Assembly: GCA_030835125.1 (NCBI GenBank)
Contig: JAUQWM010000063.1
Location: 62,001-126,000 of the forward strand
Source of the DNA: Gemmatimonadaceae bacterium
GTDB taxonomy: Bacteria; Gemmatimonadota; Gemmatimonadetes; Gemmatimonadales; Gemmatimonadaceae
Length of the DNA: 64,000 nt
Direction of reading: 5' to 3'
Shown here: piece by piece, positions 52,710-62,835 of the stretch
Layout: each line of letters starts with the position of its first letter
How positions within the stretch are numbered: position 1 is the first letter of the stretch
Made by a program: the position numbers and the translations under genes
The notes under the pieces: model-generated
What the model saw: only the letters and a program-made list of their open reading frames with translations
Told to the model about the DNA's origin: nothing
Database searches by the model: none

Positions 52710-55372
52710 CGCGGCACCATCCGCCGGAGTTCCTCGAAGAAATTCTCGACCACCACCAGCTGGCTCTCCGCCGCGCTCGCGCGCGTCCGGATGACAACGA
52801 ACCGATCGGGATCGCGCGTCACGTCCCAGTCGACGACGTCGGCCAGCGAAAAGAGCCGGGTCGCCGGCCCCACCGCGAACTCGGCCCCCGGGAGCACCGG
52901 GACCCGCATCAGTTCGGCCGTGTTGCTCCGGAAGATGATCTCTCTTCCGTCGACCGACCACTTCGGCTGCATGCCGCCCACGCTGGTGACCTGCACCTGC
53001 GATGCCGAGGTGTTCGGGAACGGACGCACGAAGGCTTCGTACAGTCCCGACGTGTTCGACGAATAGAGCAGCCATCGCCCATCGGGCGAGACGCTCGCCT
53101 CCGTCTCGCTGAAGTCGGTCGCCACCACGGGCACCGGTGTCGAATCCACACCCGGCCGGTACGCATAGATGTCGTCCCGGAACACCTTGAAGGTCGGGCT
53201 CCGTCCGATGAACACGAGCCACTGCCCGTCGCGCGACCACGAACCGTCGGTGATGTAGCGATCGTCGCGGATCACGGTTGGAGATCCGCTGCCGTCGGCG
53301 CGCACCGAGGCGAGGGTACTCCCGTCACGGGCGACGAGCCGCTGAAAGAGGAGCCGCTGGCCATCCGGATGCCAGCGCGGCCCGCGATTCAGCCCCTCGT
53401 GCGTCAGCTTGGTGAACGCCCCGCCGGCGCGGTCGACCTGCTTCACCCAGACCTGCTGGCCGGAGGCCTCGACGACAGAGACCGCGAGCCGCCGCCCGTC
53501 CGGCGAGAGCGCGAGCGACCCGAAGTCGGCCCGCCAACCGGCATCCACGGCGTTGAAGACGCCGCTGCGGGACACCCAGAAGACCTCCCGGTCCCCACGG
53601 GCGGCGCCCGTCGCATACCACAGCGTGCCGACCCGGGAAACCGCCAGGTCGACGCCCCCGCCGCCCGACCGCACGTTGATCCCCTCGATCAGGGCGATCG
53701 GGTCACCAGTGACCTCGAGGCGATCCTGGTCGAACGGAACGGCCATCAGCGTGCGCTCCGCCGTGACGTAGAGGAGGTGCCCCGACGCGGCGTACCGCGC
53801 GAAGATCCCGTGCACCAGCACACGGTGCAGGCCGGTCGCGAGGTCCACGACGGCGATGTCGTCCGACGCGCTGACGTTGATCCCGGGTCCGCCACGGTTG
53901 ATGGTGATCAGCACGCCGCGGCCACTCGGGAGGGCATCGGGCCAGTCATGCTGCAGCTCTCCGCCTAACGAATCGAGGGTGGAGATCGTCTCCGGCGTCC
54001 CCCCGGTCTCGCGCACGCGCCGCAACGGGCCGACACCGCTCGCGTCGAAGTAGATGTAGCCGTCGGCGCCCCAGGAGGCGCCGGGACCGCCGACGCCGGC
54101 CGATGTCACCGGGACCGCCGGACCGCCCGTCAGCGGGACATATCGCAGTTCCGCACGGCCTGCGACGCCACTCATGAACCCCACCCGCGTGCCATCGGGG
54201 GAGAAGAACGGGTTGAACGCCCCCTCGGTCCCCGGAAGCTCGACCGGATCCAGTTGGTCACGGGTGCGGACGACCAATCTCCCCGATTCTCCGCCGTACA
54301 CGAGGTGCGCACCGTCGGGCGAAACGGCCATCGGCGACCACTGCGTGTTGCCGAGGCGCTTTCCCTCGGGAAGCGAGACCTGGTACCGCGCGAGGCGTGG
54401 CTGCTCCCTGGGGCGGGTCAGCGCCCAGGTCGACAACACGGCGAGAAGACCGGCGAGCGCCAGTGCCGGAACGGCGGCGCGATCCCGCCAGCCCGGCGTG
54501 ACCCGCCCCGCCGCGCCGCTTCCGGTTGTCGCCGCGTAGGCCGGGTTCTTCAGTGCGTCCGCGAACGCCCTCGCCGACGCGAAGCGGTCGGCCGGCACCT
54601 TCTCCAGCGCCTTCATGACGGCCGCCGCCACGTTCGGCGGAACCGACCGTCGGTACCTGGTCACCGCCGGCGCGGGTTCGGCGATGATCTTCATGATGAT
54701 GGCCTGCGCCGAGCCTCCGCTGTGCGGCGGTTCCCCGGCGAGCATCTCGTAGAGGACCGACGCCAGGCTGTAGACATCCGATCGCGCCGAGATGTCCTTC
54801 TCGGCCGTCGCCTGCTCCGGACTCATGTAGTGCGGCGTACCGAGACTGAGCCCCGTCTCCGTCATGCGCCCACCAGCAGCCGCCGAGACCGCGAGCGCGA
54901 TGCCGAAGTCGGCGACCATCGGCCGACCATTGGCGAGCAGGATGTTCTCGGGCTTGATGTCGCGATGGATCACGCCGTGCTCGTGTGCGTATTGCAGCGC
55001 GTCGGCAACGTCGGTCGCGATCCGCACGGCATCCTCGACGTCGAGCTGGGTCTCCCGGTTCAGCCGGTCGCGCAGGGTCTCGCCGTCGATGAACGGCATG
55101 ACGTAGTAGAGGAACCCGTCCGCTGTGCCGGAATCGAAGAGCGGCAGGATGTGCGGATGCTGCAACGACGCCGTCGTCGTGATCTCGTGCACGAACCGCT
55201 CGGCGCCCAGCACGGCGGCGAGTTCCGGCTTCAGGACCTTCAGGGCGACCTTGCGCCGGTGCCTGACGTCCTCGGCGAGGTACACGGTCGCCATGCCGCC
55301 CTGCCCGAGCTGGCGCTCGATGCGGTAGCGGTCGGCGAGGGCAGCCGCGAGGCGGGACTGCGGGTCAGGCAC
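52706..55372 (-). CDS. Transmembrane Ser/Thr protein kinase with extracytoplasmic beta-propeller (PD40/TolB-like)
   Basis: 888 residues from GTG 55372, no obvious Shine-Dalgarno. The kinase domain covers 17-275: [31 protein letters not shown] (Asp138), DFGIA and SPEQ, all catalytic residues present. A transmembrane helix at about 300-319 (AVPALALAGLLAVLSTWAL) separates it from an extracytoplasmic propeller of WD40/PD40-like repeats to the C-terminus (SPMAVSPDGAHLVYGG, NPFFSPDGTRVGFMSG, SLALSPDGRRLAVSV, EASVSPDGRWLLYSS). The gene stop overlaps the sigma-factor start by four bases. The architecture suggests a sensor that reads an external ligand and phosphorylates cytoplasmic targets. Its first 165 residues closely match the STAND-kinase at 56006. 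Confidence 0.92.
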   Translation of the reverse strand: MPDPQSRLAAALADRYRIERQLGQGGMATVYLAEDVRHRRKVALKVLKPELAAVLGAERFVHEITTTASLQHPHILPLFDSGTADGFLYYVMPFIDGETLRDRLNRETQLDVEDAVRIATDVADALQYAHEHGVIHRDIKPENILLANGRPMVADFGIALAVSAAAGGRMTETGLSLGTPHYMSPEQATAEKDISARSDVYSLASVLYEMLAGEPPHSGGSAQAIIMKIIAEPAPAVTRYRRSVPPNVAAAVMKALEKVPADRFASARAFADALKNPAYAATTGSGAAGRVTPGWRDRAAVPALALAGLLAVLSTWALTRPREQPRLARYQVSLPEGKRLGNTQWSPMAVSPDGAHLVYGGESGRLVVRTRDQLDPVELPGTEGAFNPFFSPDGTRVGFMSGVAGRAELRYVPLTGGPAVPVTSAGVGGPGASWGADGYIYFDASGVGPLRRVRETGGTPETISTLDSLGGELQHDWPDALPSGRGVLITINRGGPGINVSASDDIAVVDLATGLHRVLVHGIFARYAASGHLLYVTAERTLMAVPFDQDRLEVTGDPIALIEGINVRSGGGGVDLAVSRVGTLWYATGAARGDREVFWVSRSGVFNAVDAGWRADFGSLALSPDGRRLAVSVVEASGQQVWVKQVDRAGGAFTKLTHEGLNRGPRWHPDGQRLLFQRLVARDGSTLASVRADGSGSPTVIRDDRYITDGSWSRDGQWLVFIGRSPTFKVFRDDIYAYRPGVDSTPVPVVATDFSETEASVSPDGRWLLYSSNTSGLYEAFVRPFPNTSASQVQVTSVGGMQPKWSVDGREIIFRSNTAELMRVPVLPGAEFAVGPATRLFSLADVVDWDVTRDPDRFVVIRTRASAAESQLVVVENFFEELRRMVPR

Positions 55373-55438
55373 CCGGGGAACGTACGGTCGGCCCCGATCC
55401 CCGGCTAGAACGAAGCCGCCCCGGGCGACCGTCCCAGC

Positions 55439-55849
55439 CTAACCAGCAGCCCGGTCGTCCTGCATCATCCCGAAGATGTTCCCCTCGGGGTCCTTGCAGT
55501 ACGCCAGCCAGCCGACGCCCTTGATGGGCATCTTCGGCAGGACGGCGGCGCCGCCCGACGCGAGGGCTTTGGCAAGGCTCTCGTCCAGCGACGCGACGCC
55601 GATCGTGCAGATGTAGGCGTTGACCGGCTGCCCGTCCGCGGGCGACCCGCCACGTCGCACCAGGATGCCGCCGTTGATTCCGGGCTCTCCGTCAGGTCCG
55701 GTGCTGACCAGCCAGTACCGGTTCTCCGGCGGCATTTCGACGCCCGGGATCACCCATTCATTGATGGACCAGCCGAAGACGTCACGATAGAACGTCGCGG
55801 CGCGCTCCGGTTGGGAGGCGTGAATCTCGAAATGAACGACACGGTTCAT
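55439..55849 (-). CDS. VOC (glyoxalase/bleomycin-resistance) superfamily protein
   Basis: 136 residues from ATG 55849, with AGGA nine bases upstream; an in-frame ATG 13 codons earlier is less likely. It opens with NRVVHFEIHASQPERAATFYRDVFGW, a classic VOC start with a metal-ligand His, and continues through INGGILVRRGG and YICTIGVASLDESLAKALASGGAA to GWLAYCKDPEGNIFGMMQDD, where the Asp-Pro-Glu-Gly-Asn ends the second beta-alpha-beta-beta-beta module. Members include glyoxalases, dioxygenases and resistance proteins, and this general form is often uncharacterised. Monocistronic; the divergent STAND kinase starts 157 bases away. Confidence 0.9.
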   Translation of the reverse strand: MNRVVHFEIHASQPERAATFYRDVFGWSINEWVIPGVEMPPENRYWLVSTGPDGEPGINGGILVRRGGSPADGQPVNAYICTIGVASLDESLAKALASGGAAVLPKMPIKGVGWLAYCKDPEGNIFGMMQDDRAAG

Positions 55850-56005
55850 GCGGGCATTCCTGCGGCCTGAGTTGACGGGATTCTGCACGCCGCGTCACTT
55901 GGCCGCCAGCCGCGATCGTCCGTCCCGACGGGTCAGGGCCCCCATTCGCGGTGCGCAGGCGGTCGCCGTTGCGGATCCACAGGCGCAGCACCAGCTTCTG
56001 CGCCC

Positions 56006-59000
56006 ATGGCGTCCCTGGATCCACGACTCGCTGCAGCCCTGTCCGACCGCTACCGTCTCGAGCGCGAACTCGGCGCCGGTGGGATGGCCACCGTCTACCT
56101 CGCCGACGATCTCCGCCATCAGCGCCAGGTCGCCGTGAAGGTCCTCCGCCCCGAGCTCACCGCCGCCGTCGGCGCTGAGCGATTCCTCCGCGAGATCACC
56201 ACCACGGCCAACCTGCGACACCCGCACATCCTGCCGCTCTTCGACTCGGGCGAGGGCGCCGGGTTCCTGTATTACGTCATGCCGTTCGTGGACGGCGAGT
56301 CCCTGCGCGATCGCTTGAAGCGGGAACCGCAGCTTCCGATCGACGAGGCGCTGCGCATCGCCGACGAAGTCGCCGATGCCCTGCAGTATGCACACAACCG
56401 GGGCGTCGTCCATCGCGACATCAAGCCCGAGAACATCCTGCTCGAGAACGGCCATGCCGTCGTCGCCGATTTCGGCATCGCCCAGGCCGTGCGTCGCACC
56501 GGCGACGAGCAACTCACCATGGACGGCACCTCGCTCGGCACCCCGCACTACATGAGCCCCGAGCAGGCGACCGCCGAGCAGGTGGACGCGCGCTCCGACC
56601 TCTACGCGCTCGGTTGCATGCTCTACGAAATGCTCGCCGGCGCGCCGCCGTTCACCGGACCGAACGCGATGGCGATCATGATGCGCCACCTCATGGACCC
56701 GGTGCCACGACTGGCGACGGTCCGGGCACATGTCCCGCCGGGAGTGACTGATGCCATCGAGCGGGCGCTGGCCAAGGCGCCTGACGATCGTTATGCGTCG
56801 GTCGCGGACTGGCGCGAAGCCATCCGGCTCGGGCTGCAGGCCGTGGCCACCGGCACGACGCCGGTCGCCGCTCCCCCTGCCCTCTTCAAGGCGCCGCCCG
56901 CGCCACCCACGCCGCTCCTCGGGCGCGATGAGATCCTCGCGGACGCGGTCGAACGACTGAAGGGTACCACGCGAATTCTCACGCTGACCGGGGTCGGCGG
57001 CACAGGGAAGACCCGGTTCGCCATCGAACTCTTCCATCGGCTGCACCGGGACTACGCGGGCGGCGCCGCATTCGTCTCGCTGGCCTCGGTCACCGACGCC
57101 ACAGAGGTGCTCCCCACCATTTCGACCACGCTGGACATCGCCGAGGCGCACGGGCGCTCGGCGCTGGACGCGATCGCGACCGTCATCGGCGACCGGCAGT
57201 TCCTCCTCGTGCTCGACAACCTCGAGCAGGTGGTGGATGCCGCCGGCGACGTGGCCGCGCTCGTGGCACGCTGTCCGGGACTCAAGGTGGTCGCGACCAG
57301 CCGCCGCCCGCTCAAGGTCGGCGCCGAGTCGGAACTCGCGCTCCCCCCGCTCGACCTCCCCGCGGCGGGCGTGATCGAGGCCGACGAATTGATGCTGTGT
57401 CCCTCGGTCGCGCTCTTCGTGCAGCGCGCGGCGAGGGTGAAGCCGGGCTTCGCGCTCTCGCCGGCCAACGCGGTGTCCGTCGCCGGGATCTGCCGCAGCC
57501 TCGATGGGTTGCCGCTCGCCCTCGAGCTGGCCGCGGCGCGGGTCCGCGTCCTGGAGCCGGCGGCACTGCTGCAGCGCCTCGACCACGCGCTCGACCTGCT
57601 CACCTCGGGCGATCGCGACCTGCCGCTGCGCCAGCGCACGCTGCGCGCGACCATCAGCTGGAGCTACTCGCTGCTCGCGCCCGAGGAACAGCGGACGCTG
57701 CGCCGCCTGTCCGTGTTCCACGAGGGCTGGACGTTCGAGGGCATGGAGGGCGTCTGTTACGCCGCGGACGAACGCGGGCGCGCGCTCGACGAGCTGGAGT
57801 CGCTCGTCGAGAAGGGCCTGGTGCGGGTGATCGGCGGCGGCGACCGCTACACGCTGCTGGAGACGATCCGCGCGTTCGCCGCCGAGCAGTTGCACGCCGG
57901 TGGCGAGGTGGCGGCCACGCGCGATGCGCACGCGGCGTACTTCACGGAGTTTGCGCGCGGCGTGGACGCCGGGATCCAGGGCGGCGACCAGCTGGCGGCC
58001 ATGGCGCGCGCGCGTGCCGAGAACGCCAACACCTTCGCGGCCATCGGGTGGCTGCTGGACCGCGCCCGCCGCGGTGACGCCCAGGCGGTCGAGCAGGGGA
58101 TGACGTTAGGCGGCCTGCTCGGGTGGTACTGGCACATTGTGGGACTGCACCTCGTGGCCGACGAGTCGGTGGGCGCCCTGCTCGGGATGGCGAAGGACCG
58201 TGCCCCGAGCCGGGCGCGCGCGCTGGCGCGCTTCACCAGTGGCATGATCGGGGCGAGCACCGGGGACCTGGCGCGAGCCGTGGCCGAGTGGTCCCTGATG
58301 GCCGAGGATGCCCATGCCGTCGGTGACGACCGCCTGGAGGCGTTCGGCCACATCGGGTCCGGCTACGCGCAACTCGGCCTGGGGCAGATGGAGTCCTGTG
58401 CCGCGTCGCTGGAACGCGGGATCGCGTGCGCCGAGCGGGGGAAGGACGAGTACAACCTCGGCATCGGGCTGACCATCAAGGGGATGCTGGTGTTCCTTGG
58501 CGGTGACCTCGAGGGCGGACGCGCGCTGGTCGAGCAGGCGCGGCGCATCCAGGTGCGGAACAACGACTACGAGAGCGGCGGGATGGCGTTGAGCTTCCTG
58601 GCGTCGATGACGTTCGCAGCCGGTGACCTGGAGGGTGCCTTGCGGCTGTATCGCGAGTCCGAGGTGGCGTTCGAGATGATAGGTGACAAGCCGGAGATCG
58701 CACGCGTGCAGTGCGAGATGGGGTATGCGGCGTTGGCGGGCGGGAACGTGCCTGAGGCGCAGCGGATGTTCCAGCGGGCGCTGCGCACGCAGGATGAGAT
58801 CGGGAGCCCGAAGGGAACCGGGGAGGCCCTGGTGGGCCTCGCAGCCGCCGAGGCGGCGGCGGGTCACACGGGGCGGGCCGTGACGATCGCGGCGGCGGCG
58901 AAGGTGTTGAGCGAGAAAGCGGGGGTGCTGGTGTCGCATCCGCTGGCGACGGGAGTGGCGGAACGGATCGAGGCGATCAAGGCGACGATCCCGTCGGGTG

Positions 59001-59095
59001 AGCTGGATGCCCTGGTGTCGTCAGGCGCCGGGCTGACGCCGGCGGCCGTGCTGGCAATGGTGGGGTCGCAGGCGGGCGACGCGCCGGTCACCTAA
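56006..59095 (+). CDS. Ser/Thr kinase fused to a STAND-type ATPase with TPR-like C-terminus
   Basis: 1,029 residues from ATG 56006, no strong Shine-Dalgarno. The kinase domain covers 15-275 ([31 protein letters not shown] with Asp138, DFGIA, SPEQ), then a Pro/Ala linker, then an NB-ARC/STAND ATPase from about 305: [11 protein letters not shown] (P-loop, 329-336), [11 protein letters not shown] (Walker B, near 400), ATSRRPLKV (sensor), [12 protein letters not shown] (GxP-type) and a winged-helix-like segment ([12 protein letters not shown]). The rest is alpha-helical with TPR-like repeats. No transmembrane segment, so cytoplasmic. This is the AfsR-like organisation in which a kinase and an oligomerising switch ATPase share a chain. 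The stop TAA overlaps the convergent nitroreductase stop. Paralogous in the kinase part to the propeller kinase nearby. Confidence 0.93.
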   Translation: MASLDPRLAAALSDRYRLERELGAGGMATVYLADDLRHQRQVAVKVLRPELTAAVGAERFLREITTTANLRHPHILPLFDSGEGAGFLYYVMPFVDGESLRDRLKREPQLPIDEALRIADEVADALQYAHNRGVVHRDIKPENILLENGHAVVADFGIAQAVRRTGDEQLTMDGTSLGTPHYMSPEQATAEQVDARSDLYALGCMLYEMLAGAPPFTGPNAMAIMMRHLMDPVPRLATVRAHVPPGVTDAIERALAKAPDDRYASVADWREAIRLGLQAVATGTTPVAAPPALFKAPPAPPTPLLGRDEILADAVERLKGTTRILTLTGVGGTGKTRFAIELFHRLHRDYAGGAAFVSLASVTDATEVLPTISTTLDIAEAHGRSALDAIATVIGDRQFLLVLDNLEQVVDAAGDVAALVARCPGLKVVATSRRPLKVGAESELALPPLDLPAAGVIEADELMLCPSVALFVQRAARVKPGFALSPANAVSVAGICRSLDGLPLALELAAARVRVLEPAALLQRLDHALDLLTSGDRDLPLRQRTLRATISWSYSLLAPEEQRTLRRLSVFHEGWTFEGMEGVCYAADERGRALDELESLVEKGLVRVIGGGDRYTLLETIRAFAAEQLHAGGEVAATRDAHAAYFTEFARGVDAGIQGGDQLAAMARARAENANTFAAIGWLLDRARRGDAQAVEQGMTLGGLLGWYWHIVGLHLVADESVGALLGMAKDRAPSRARALARFTSGMIGASTGDLARAVAEWSLMAEDAHAVGDDRLEAFGHIGSGYAQLGLGQMESCAASLERGIACAERGKDEYNLGIGLTIKGMLVFLGGDLEGGRALVEQARRIQVRNNDYESGGMALSFLASMTFAAGDLEGALRLYRESEVAFEMIGDKPEIARVQCEMGYAALAGGNVPEAQRMFQRALRTQDEIGSPKGTGEALVGLAAAEAAAGHTGRAVTIAAAAKVLSEKAGVLVSHPLATGVAERIEAIKATIPSGELDALVSSGAGLTPAAVLAMVGSQAGDAPVT

Positions 59096-59787
59096 CGAAA
59101 CGTCGCGATGGACGAAAGGGGCTTCCGATTCAGGTCCGGCACCCGCACGCCAGGGGCAGGGTATCCCGCGACAACCAGCATGACGGCGCGCTCATTCGGC
59201 GGGCGCTCCAGGATCTCGTTCAGGAACCCCATCGGGTTGGGCGTGTGCGTGAGGGTCGCCAGCCCGGCGTGATGGAGGGCGGCGAGCAGGAAGCCGGTCG
59301 CGATCCCGACGGATTCCATCACGTAATAGTGCGGGATGCGACTGCCATCCGCCGCGCGCCCATAACGCTCCGCGAACACGGCAATGAGGTATGGCGCGAC
59401 CTCCAGGTACTCCTTGTTCGCGTCGGTCCCGAGCGGGGCCAGGGCGGCGAGCCACTCCGCCGGGGCCGTGGCATAGAACTCCGCCTCCGCCGTTTCCGCC
59501 GCCGCGCGAATGGCCCGCTTGATGGTGCGGTCGGTGACGACCACGAAATGCCACGGTTGCTGGTGGGCGCCGCTCGGCGCGGTGCCGGCGGCCTCGAGGC
59601 AGGCCTCGATGACTTCACGGGGAACAGGTCGATCGCTGAATTCCCGTACCGTGCGGCGGCGCTGCATGTCCGCCGCGAACTCGCGGCTCCGATGGACCAT
59701 GTCCGCGGCGGGGTACTCGCGATACGAGGTGAGGGGGACGAATCCGGGCTGGTCTGGAGTTGTGTCCACGCGTGTCCTTGTGTGCAT
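59092..59787 (-). CDS. Iodotyrosine-deiodinase-like nitroreductase-fold flavoprotein
   Basis: 231 residues from ATG 59787. Features diagnostic of the iodotyrosine deiodinase branch are [31 protein letters not shown] (FMN binding), [15 protein letters not shown] in the active-site lid, [14 protein letters not shown] and the C-terminal [17 protein letters not shown]. The lid contains a Glu-x3-Tyr pair about 20 residues before a Lys, similar to the Glu-Tyr-Lys triad that binds halotyrosine zwitterions. Such flavoenzymes perform reductive dehalogenation or related one-electron reductions. Whether the physiological substrate is a halogenated aromatic is inference. A convergent gene end overlaps its stop by four bases. 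Confidence 0.88.
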   Translation of the reverse strand: MHTRTRVDTTPDQPGFVPLTSYREYPAADMVHRSREFAADMQRRRTVREFSDRPVPREVIEACLEAAGTAPSGAHQQPWHFVVVTDRTIKRAIRAAAETAEAEFYATAPAEWLAALAPLGTDANKEYLEVAPYLIAVFAERYGRAADGSRIPHYYVMESVGIATGFLLAALHHAGLATLTHTPNPMGFLNEILERPPNERAVMLVVAGYPAPGVRVPDLNRKPLSSIATFR

Positions 59788-59810
59788 CGTGCGGAGGTTA
59801 ATCGTTATGC

Positions 59811-59829
59811 AGTCCAGTCGCGTTGGACT
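59811..59829. repeat. Inverted repeat AGTCCA/TGGACT in the nitroreductase-permease divergent region
   Basis: AGTCCA at 59811-59816 and TGGACT at 59824-59829 with a seven-base loop, 24 bases upstream of the nitroreductase ATG. The 240-base region to 60027 holds no other gene. A lone TTGACA at 59971-59976 lies ahead of the permease unit, but no good -10 box is at the right distance. Confidence 0.4.
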
Positions 59830-60027
59830 CCTGGCGCGCGCCGCTTGAGCCTCGGCGCCCAAGCCCAACTTAGTGGCGCCCTGGCTTCCGGCCAGTACGG
59901 GAGTCGATGGAGGCGTGCACAGGTCACGCCTGATGCGATCCGTCGCCGCCCTCGGGGGCCTGCCCACTCCTTGACAGCCTGTGGAACCGCGACGCATCGT
60001 TCTCCTAACTTGCATAGGAGACCCACG

Positions 60028-60108
60028 TTGGCTGACCAGGCCGCGCTGCTCCCCGGCACCTCGGAGGCAATCGCGCGCTCCCTCGCGGCGACGCCGCAGG
60101 AGACCTGA
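60028..60108 (+). pseudogene. Remnant of a PadR-type regulator gene (N- and C-terminal ends only)
   Basis: A 26-codon frame starting TTG at 60028, preceded by AGGAGA, ends with TGATG so that its TGA overlaps the ATG of the ADOP permease. That is exactly where padR genes normally end in padR-ADOP operons. The product reads [10 protein letters not shown], like the start of PadR proteins, and continues [14 protein letters not shown], like their last helix. The winged-helix core between them is absent. I infer an in-frame internal deletion that kept translational coupling to the permease; a leader peptide that happens to resemble both ends is the alternative. Confidence 0.6.
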
Positions 60109-62828
60109 TGCTCAGCGGCATCGGGGCCCGACTGCGCTCGCTCTGGCGCGGCGTGCGGAGCCGTGCGACGGTCGAAGCGGACATGAACGCCGAGTTCCAG
60201 CTGCACATCGACCTCCGCTCGCGCGACTTGATGCGCTCGGGGCTCTCCGCGGCGGAAGCGATTCGCCAGGCACGCGCCGAGTTTGGCGACCGGGAACTGC
60301 ACCGCGAGGACAGCCGTCGGTCGCGCGGGTTGCATCACGTTGACCTGCTCCGCTTCTCCTGGCTCGACGTCCGGCTCGGCGGTCGCATGATGATCAAGTA
60401 CCCTGGGCTCACACTCGTCGCCGGACTCGGCATGGCGGTCGCCATCGCGATCGGCACCGGATACACCAGCACCATGCGGGTCATGCTCGCGGCGTCCCTC
60501 CCGCTCCCCGAAGGCGATCGTATCGTCGCGCTCCAGAACTGGGACACCGGCCGCAACAACCGCGGCCCCACCTCGCTGCACGACTTCCTCACCTGGCGGG
60601 ACGAGCTTCGGACCGTGGACAACGCGGGAGCGTATCGCACGATTACCCGCAATTTGGTCGCCGCCGACGGCTCGGCCGATCCGCTTACCATTGCCGAGAT
60701 GAGCGCCAGTGGATTCCGCGTCGCGCGCGTGCCGCCGGCGTTAGGGCGCTTCTTCCTCGCAGCGGATGAAGCGCCGGGCGCGCCGCCGATCGTGGTAATC
60801 GGCCACGACCTCTGGACGCAGCGCTTCACCGCCGACTCCACCATCATCGGACGCGAGCTGCAACTCGGCACGCGCCGCCACATAGTCGTCGGCGTCATGC
60901 CCGAAGGCTTCGGCTTCCCGATCAACCACCACGTCTGGATTCCGTTGCAGGTCGAGCCCATTCCCGCCAGGCGTCGCGACGGGCCCTCGCTGACCGCCTT
61001 CGGTCGACTGGCACCGGGCGCCACGCTCGCGCAGGCGCGGGCCGAGCTCGACGTCATCGGCCACCGCACGGCGCTGGACTTCCCGGAGACCAACGAGCGA
61101 CTGCAGGCACAGGTCCATCCCTACGCGCGCCCCAGCGTCGGCATGGACAAGGCGGGGGATGTGCAGGGAGCGCGAATGGTGCCGCTCCTGACGACCCTGC
61201 TCCTGATCGTGATCTGCGTGAACGTCGCGGTCCTCATCTACGCGCGCACCGAGATCCGCCATGGCGAGATCGTCGTGCGCAGCGCACTCGGCGCCACCCG
61301 TCGCCGTGTCGTTGCCCAGCTGTTCGCCGAGGCGCTGGTTCTGTCACTGGCGGCCGCCGTCCTCGGGCTCGCGATGGCTGCGTTCGCGCTGAACAAGGCC
61401 AACGTGATCCTGGCGTCCATGTTCGGCGGCCAGCTCCCGTTCTGGATGGCCCTCCAGCTGTCGTTAGGGTCCTTTGTCCAAGCGGCGGGGCTGGCCGTGC
61501 TGGCGGCGCTCATCACCGGCGCGGTTCCCGCGCTCAAGGCGACCGGTGCACGACTCCACGGGAGCTTGCAGCGACTGTCCGCCGGCGGCGGCTCGGTACG
61601 ACTCGGTCGCGTGTGGACGGTGATGGTCATCGGGCAGGTCGCCGTCGCCGTCGCGCTCCTTCCGGTGGCGGTCTACCAGGGCGCCGTGATGTACCGCTAC
61701 GGCACCGTGGACGCCGGCTTCGCCGCCGACGAATACCTGTCGTTCGTCGTGAACATGGAGACGACCGACCAGGCCCCGTTCGCCGCGCGCTACACCGAAC
61801 GCGTCCGTGAGTTGATGCGCCGGGTGCGCACGGAGCCTGGCGTCGCCGAGGTGACGTACGCGTCGAGCGCCCCGGGGAAGGAACGCCAGGCGCGGCTCGA
61901 GCTCGAGCCGGCCGCCATGCGCCGCGCGCCTGACGATTCGCTGGTCGTCACCGACAACATCGCCAACTCCCGGTTCGCCCTGGTCGATGCGTCGTTCCTC
62001 GACGTATACGGCATCCCGCTCGTCGCCGGCCGTGCCTTCACCGCCGCCGACGCCGATTCGAGCGGAACCGCCATCATCGTGAACCAGTCGTTCGTTGGGG
62101 CACACTTCCCCGATGGCAACGCCCTCGGCCGCCGGCTACGCCATGTGGCGCCGCGCGAGGCGTGGGAGGATCCGGGGGACGTGCACCTGCAGCGCTGGTT
62201 CGAGGTGGTCGGCGTCATCCCGGACTTCCCGAGCGCGATGATTCCGGAGCAGGTCGAGGCGAAGGCGTACCAGGCGGCGTTCCCCGGAACCATGTACCCG
62301 GCGACACTTTCCGTTCGCCTGCGCGGGGCGAACCAGGGCGTCATCACCGCGCGGCTGCGTCAGGTTGCCGCCGCGCTCGACCCTGCCCTCCAGGTGCGCA
62401 ACGTCCGCAGGCTCGACGCCCTGTACGAAGACGACCAGTCCGCCATCCGCCTCACGGGACTCGGCATCGCCATCGCGACGTTGAGCGTCCTGCTCCTCTC
62501 GGCGGGCGGCATCTACGCGATGATGTCGCTCGCGGTGACCCGCCGCCGCCGCGAGATCGGGATCCGCGCCGCGCTCGGCGCCAACCCACGCCACATCCTG
62601 GCAAGCGTCTTCGCGCGCGCGATCGCTCAACTCGGCGTGGGCATCGGCGTGGGGCTCACGATCATCCTCCTGGTGGACGCGTACGCGCTCCGCGGTGCGC
62701 TCCGGCACAACGCCCTCCTGGTGACCGCCGTCTCAGCGATCATCCTGGCCGTGGGCGTCCTCGCCTCGCTCGGCCCTGCCCGGCGGGGACTGCGCATCCA
62801 GCCGGCGGAGGTGCTGAAGCAGGAGTAG
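60108..62828 (+). CDS. ADOP-family ABC transporter permease (MacB/FtsX-like)
   Basis: 906 residues from ATG 60108, overlapping the preceding short frame. The N-terminal 80 residues are the soluble 'ADOP' helical domain ([37 protein letters not shown]-like segment, typical E-F-HI-R-x-L pattern). Then come two MacB-type periplasmic core domains, each with flanking helices: first module [10 protein letters not shown]...[21 protein letters not shown], second [22 protein letters not shown]...[20 protein letters not shown] and the closing [19 protein letters not shown]. The family is found mainly in Acidobacteria, Gemmatimonadota and relatives; the associated ATPase gene is not adjacent. Substrate unknown (export of peptides, lipoproteins or drugs in related MacB proteins). 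Ends seven bases before a convergent paralogue. Confidence 0.93.
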   Translation: MLSGIGARLRSLWRGVRSRATVEADMNAEFQLHIDLRSRDLMRSGLSAAEAIRQARAEFGDRELHREDSRRSRGLHHVDLLRFSWLDVRLGGRMMIKYPGLTLVAGLGMAVAIAIGTGYTSTMRVMLAASLPLPEGDRIVALQNWDTGRNNRGPTSLHDFLTWRDELRTVDNAGAYRTITRNLVAADGSADPLTIAEMSASGFRVARVPPALGRFFLAADEAPGAPPIVVIGHDLWTQRFTADSTIIGRELQLGTRRHIVVGVMPEGFGFPINHHVWIPLQVEPIPARRRDGPSLTAFGRLAPGATLAQARAELDVIGHRTALDFPETNERLQAQVHPYARPSVGMDKAGDVQGARMVPLLTTLLLIVICVNVAVLIYARTEIRHGEIVVRSALGATRRRVVAQLFAEALVLSLAAAVLGLAMAAFALNKANVILASMFGGQLPFWMALQLSLGSFVQAAGLAVLAALITGAVPALKATGARLHGSLQRLSAGGGSVRLGRVWTVMVIGQVAVAVALLPVAVYQGAVMYRYGTVDAGFAADEYLSFVVNMETTDQAPFAARYTERVRELMRRVRTEPGVAEVTYASSAPGKERQARLELEPAAMRRAPDDSLVVTDNIANSRFALVDASFLDVYGIPLVAGRAFTAADADSSGTAIIVNQSFVGAHFPDGNALGRRLRHVAPREAWEDPGDVHLQRWFEVVGVIPDFPSAMIPEQVEAKAYQAAFPGTMYPATLSVRLRGANQGVITARLRQVAAALDPALQVRNVRRLDALYEDDQSAIRLTGLGIAIATLSVLLLSAGGIYAMMSLAVTRRRREIGIRAALGANPRHILASVFARAIAQLGVGIGVGLTIILLVDAYALRGALRHNALLVTAVSAIILAVGVLASLGPARRGLRIQPAEVLKQE

Positions 62829-62835
62829 ACGCGTT

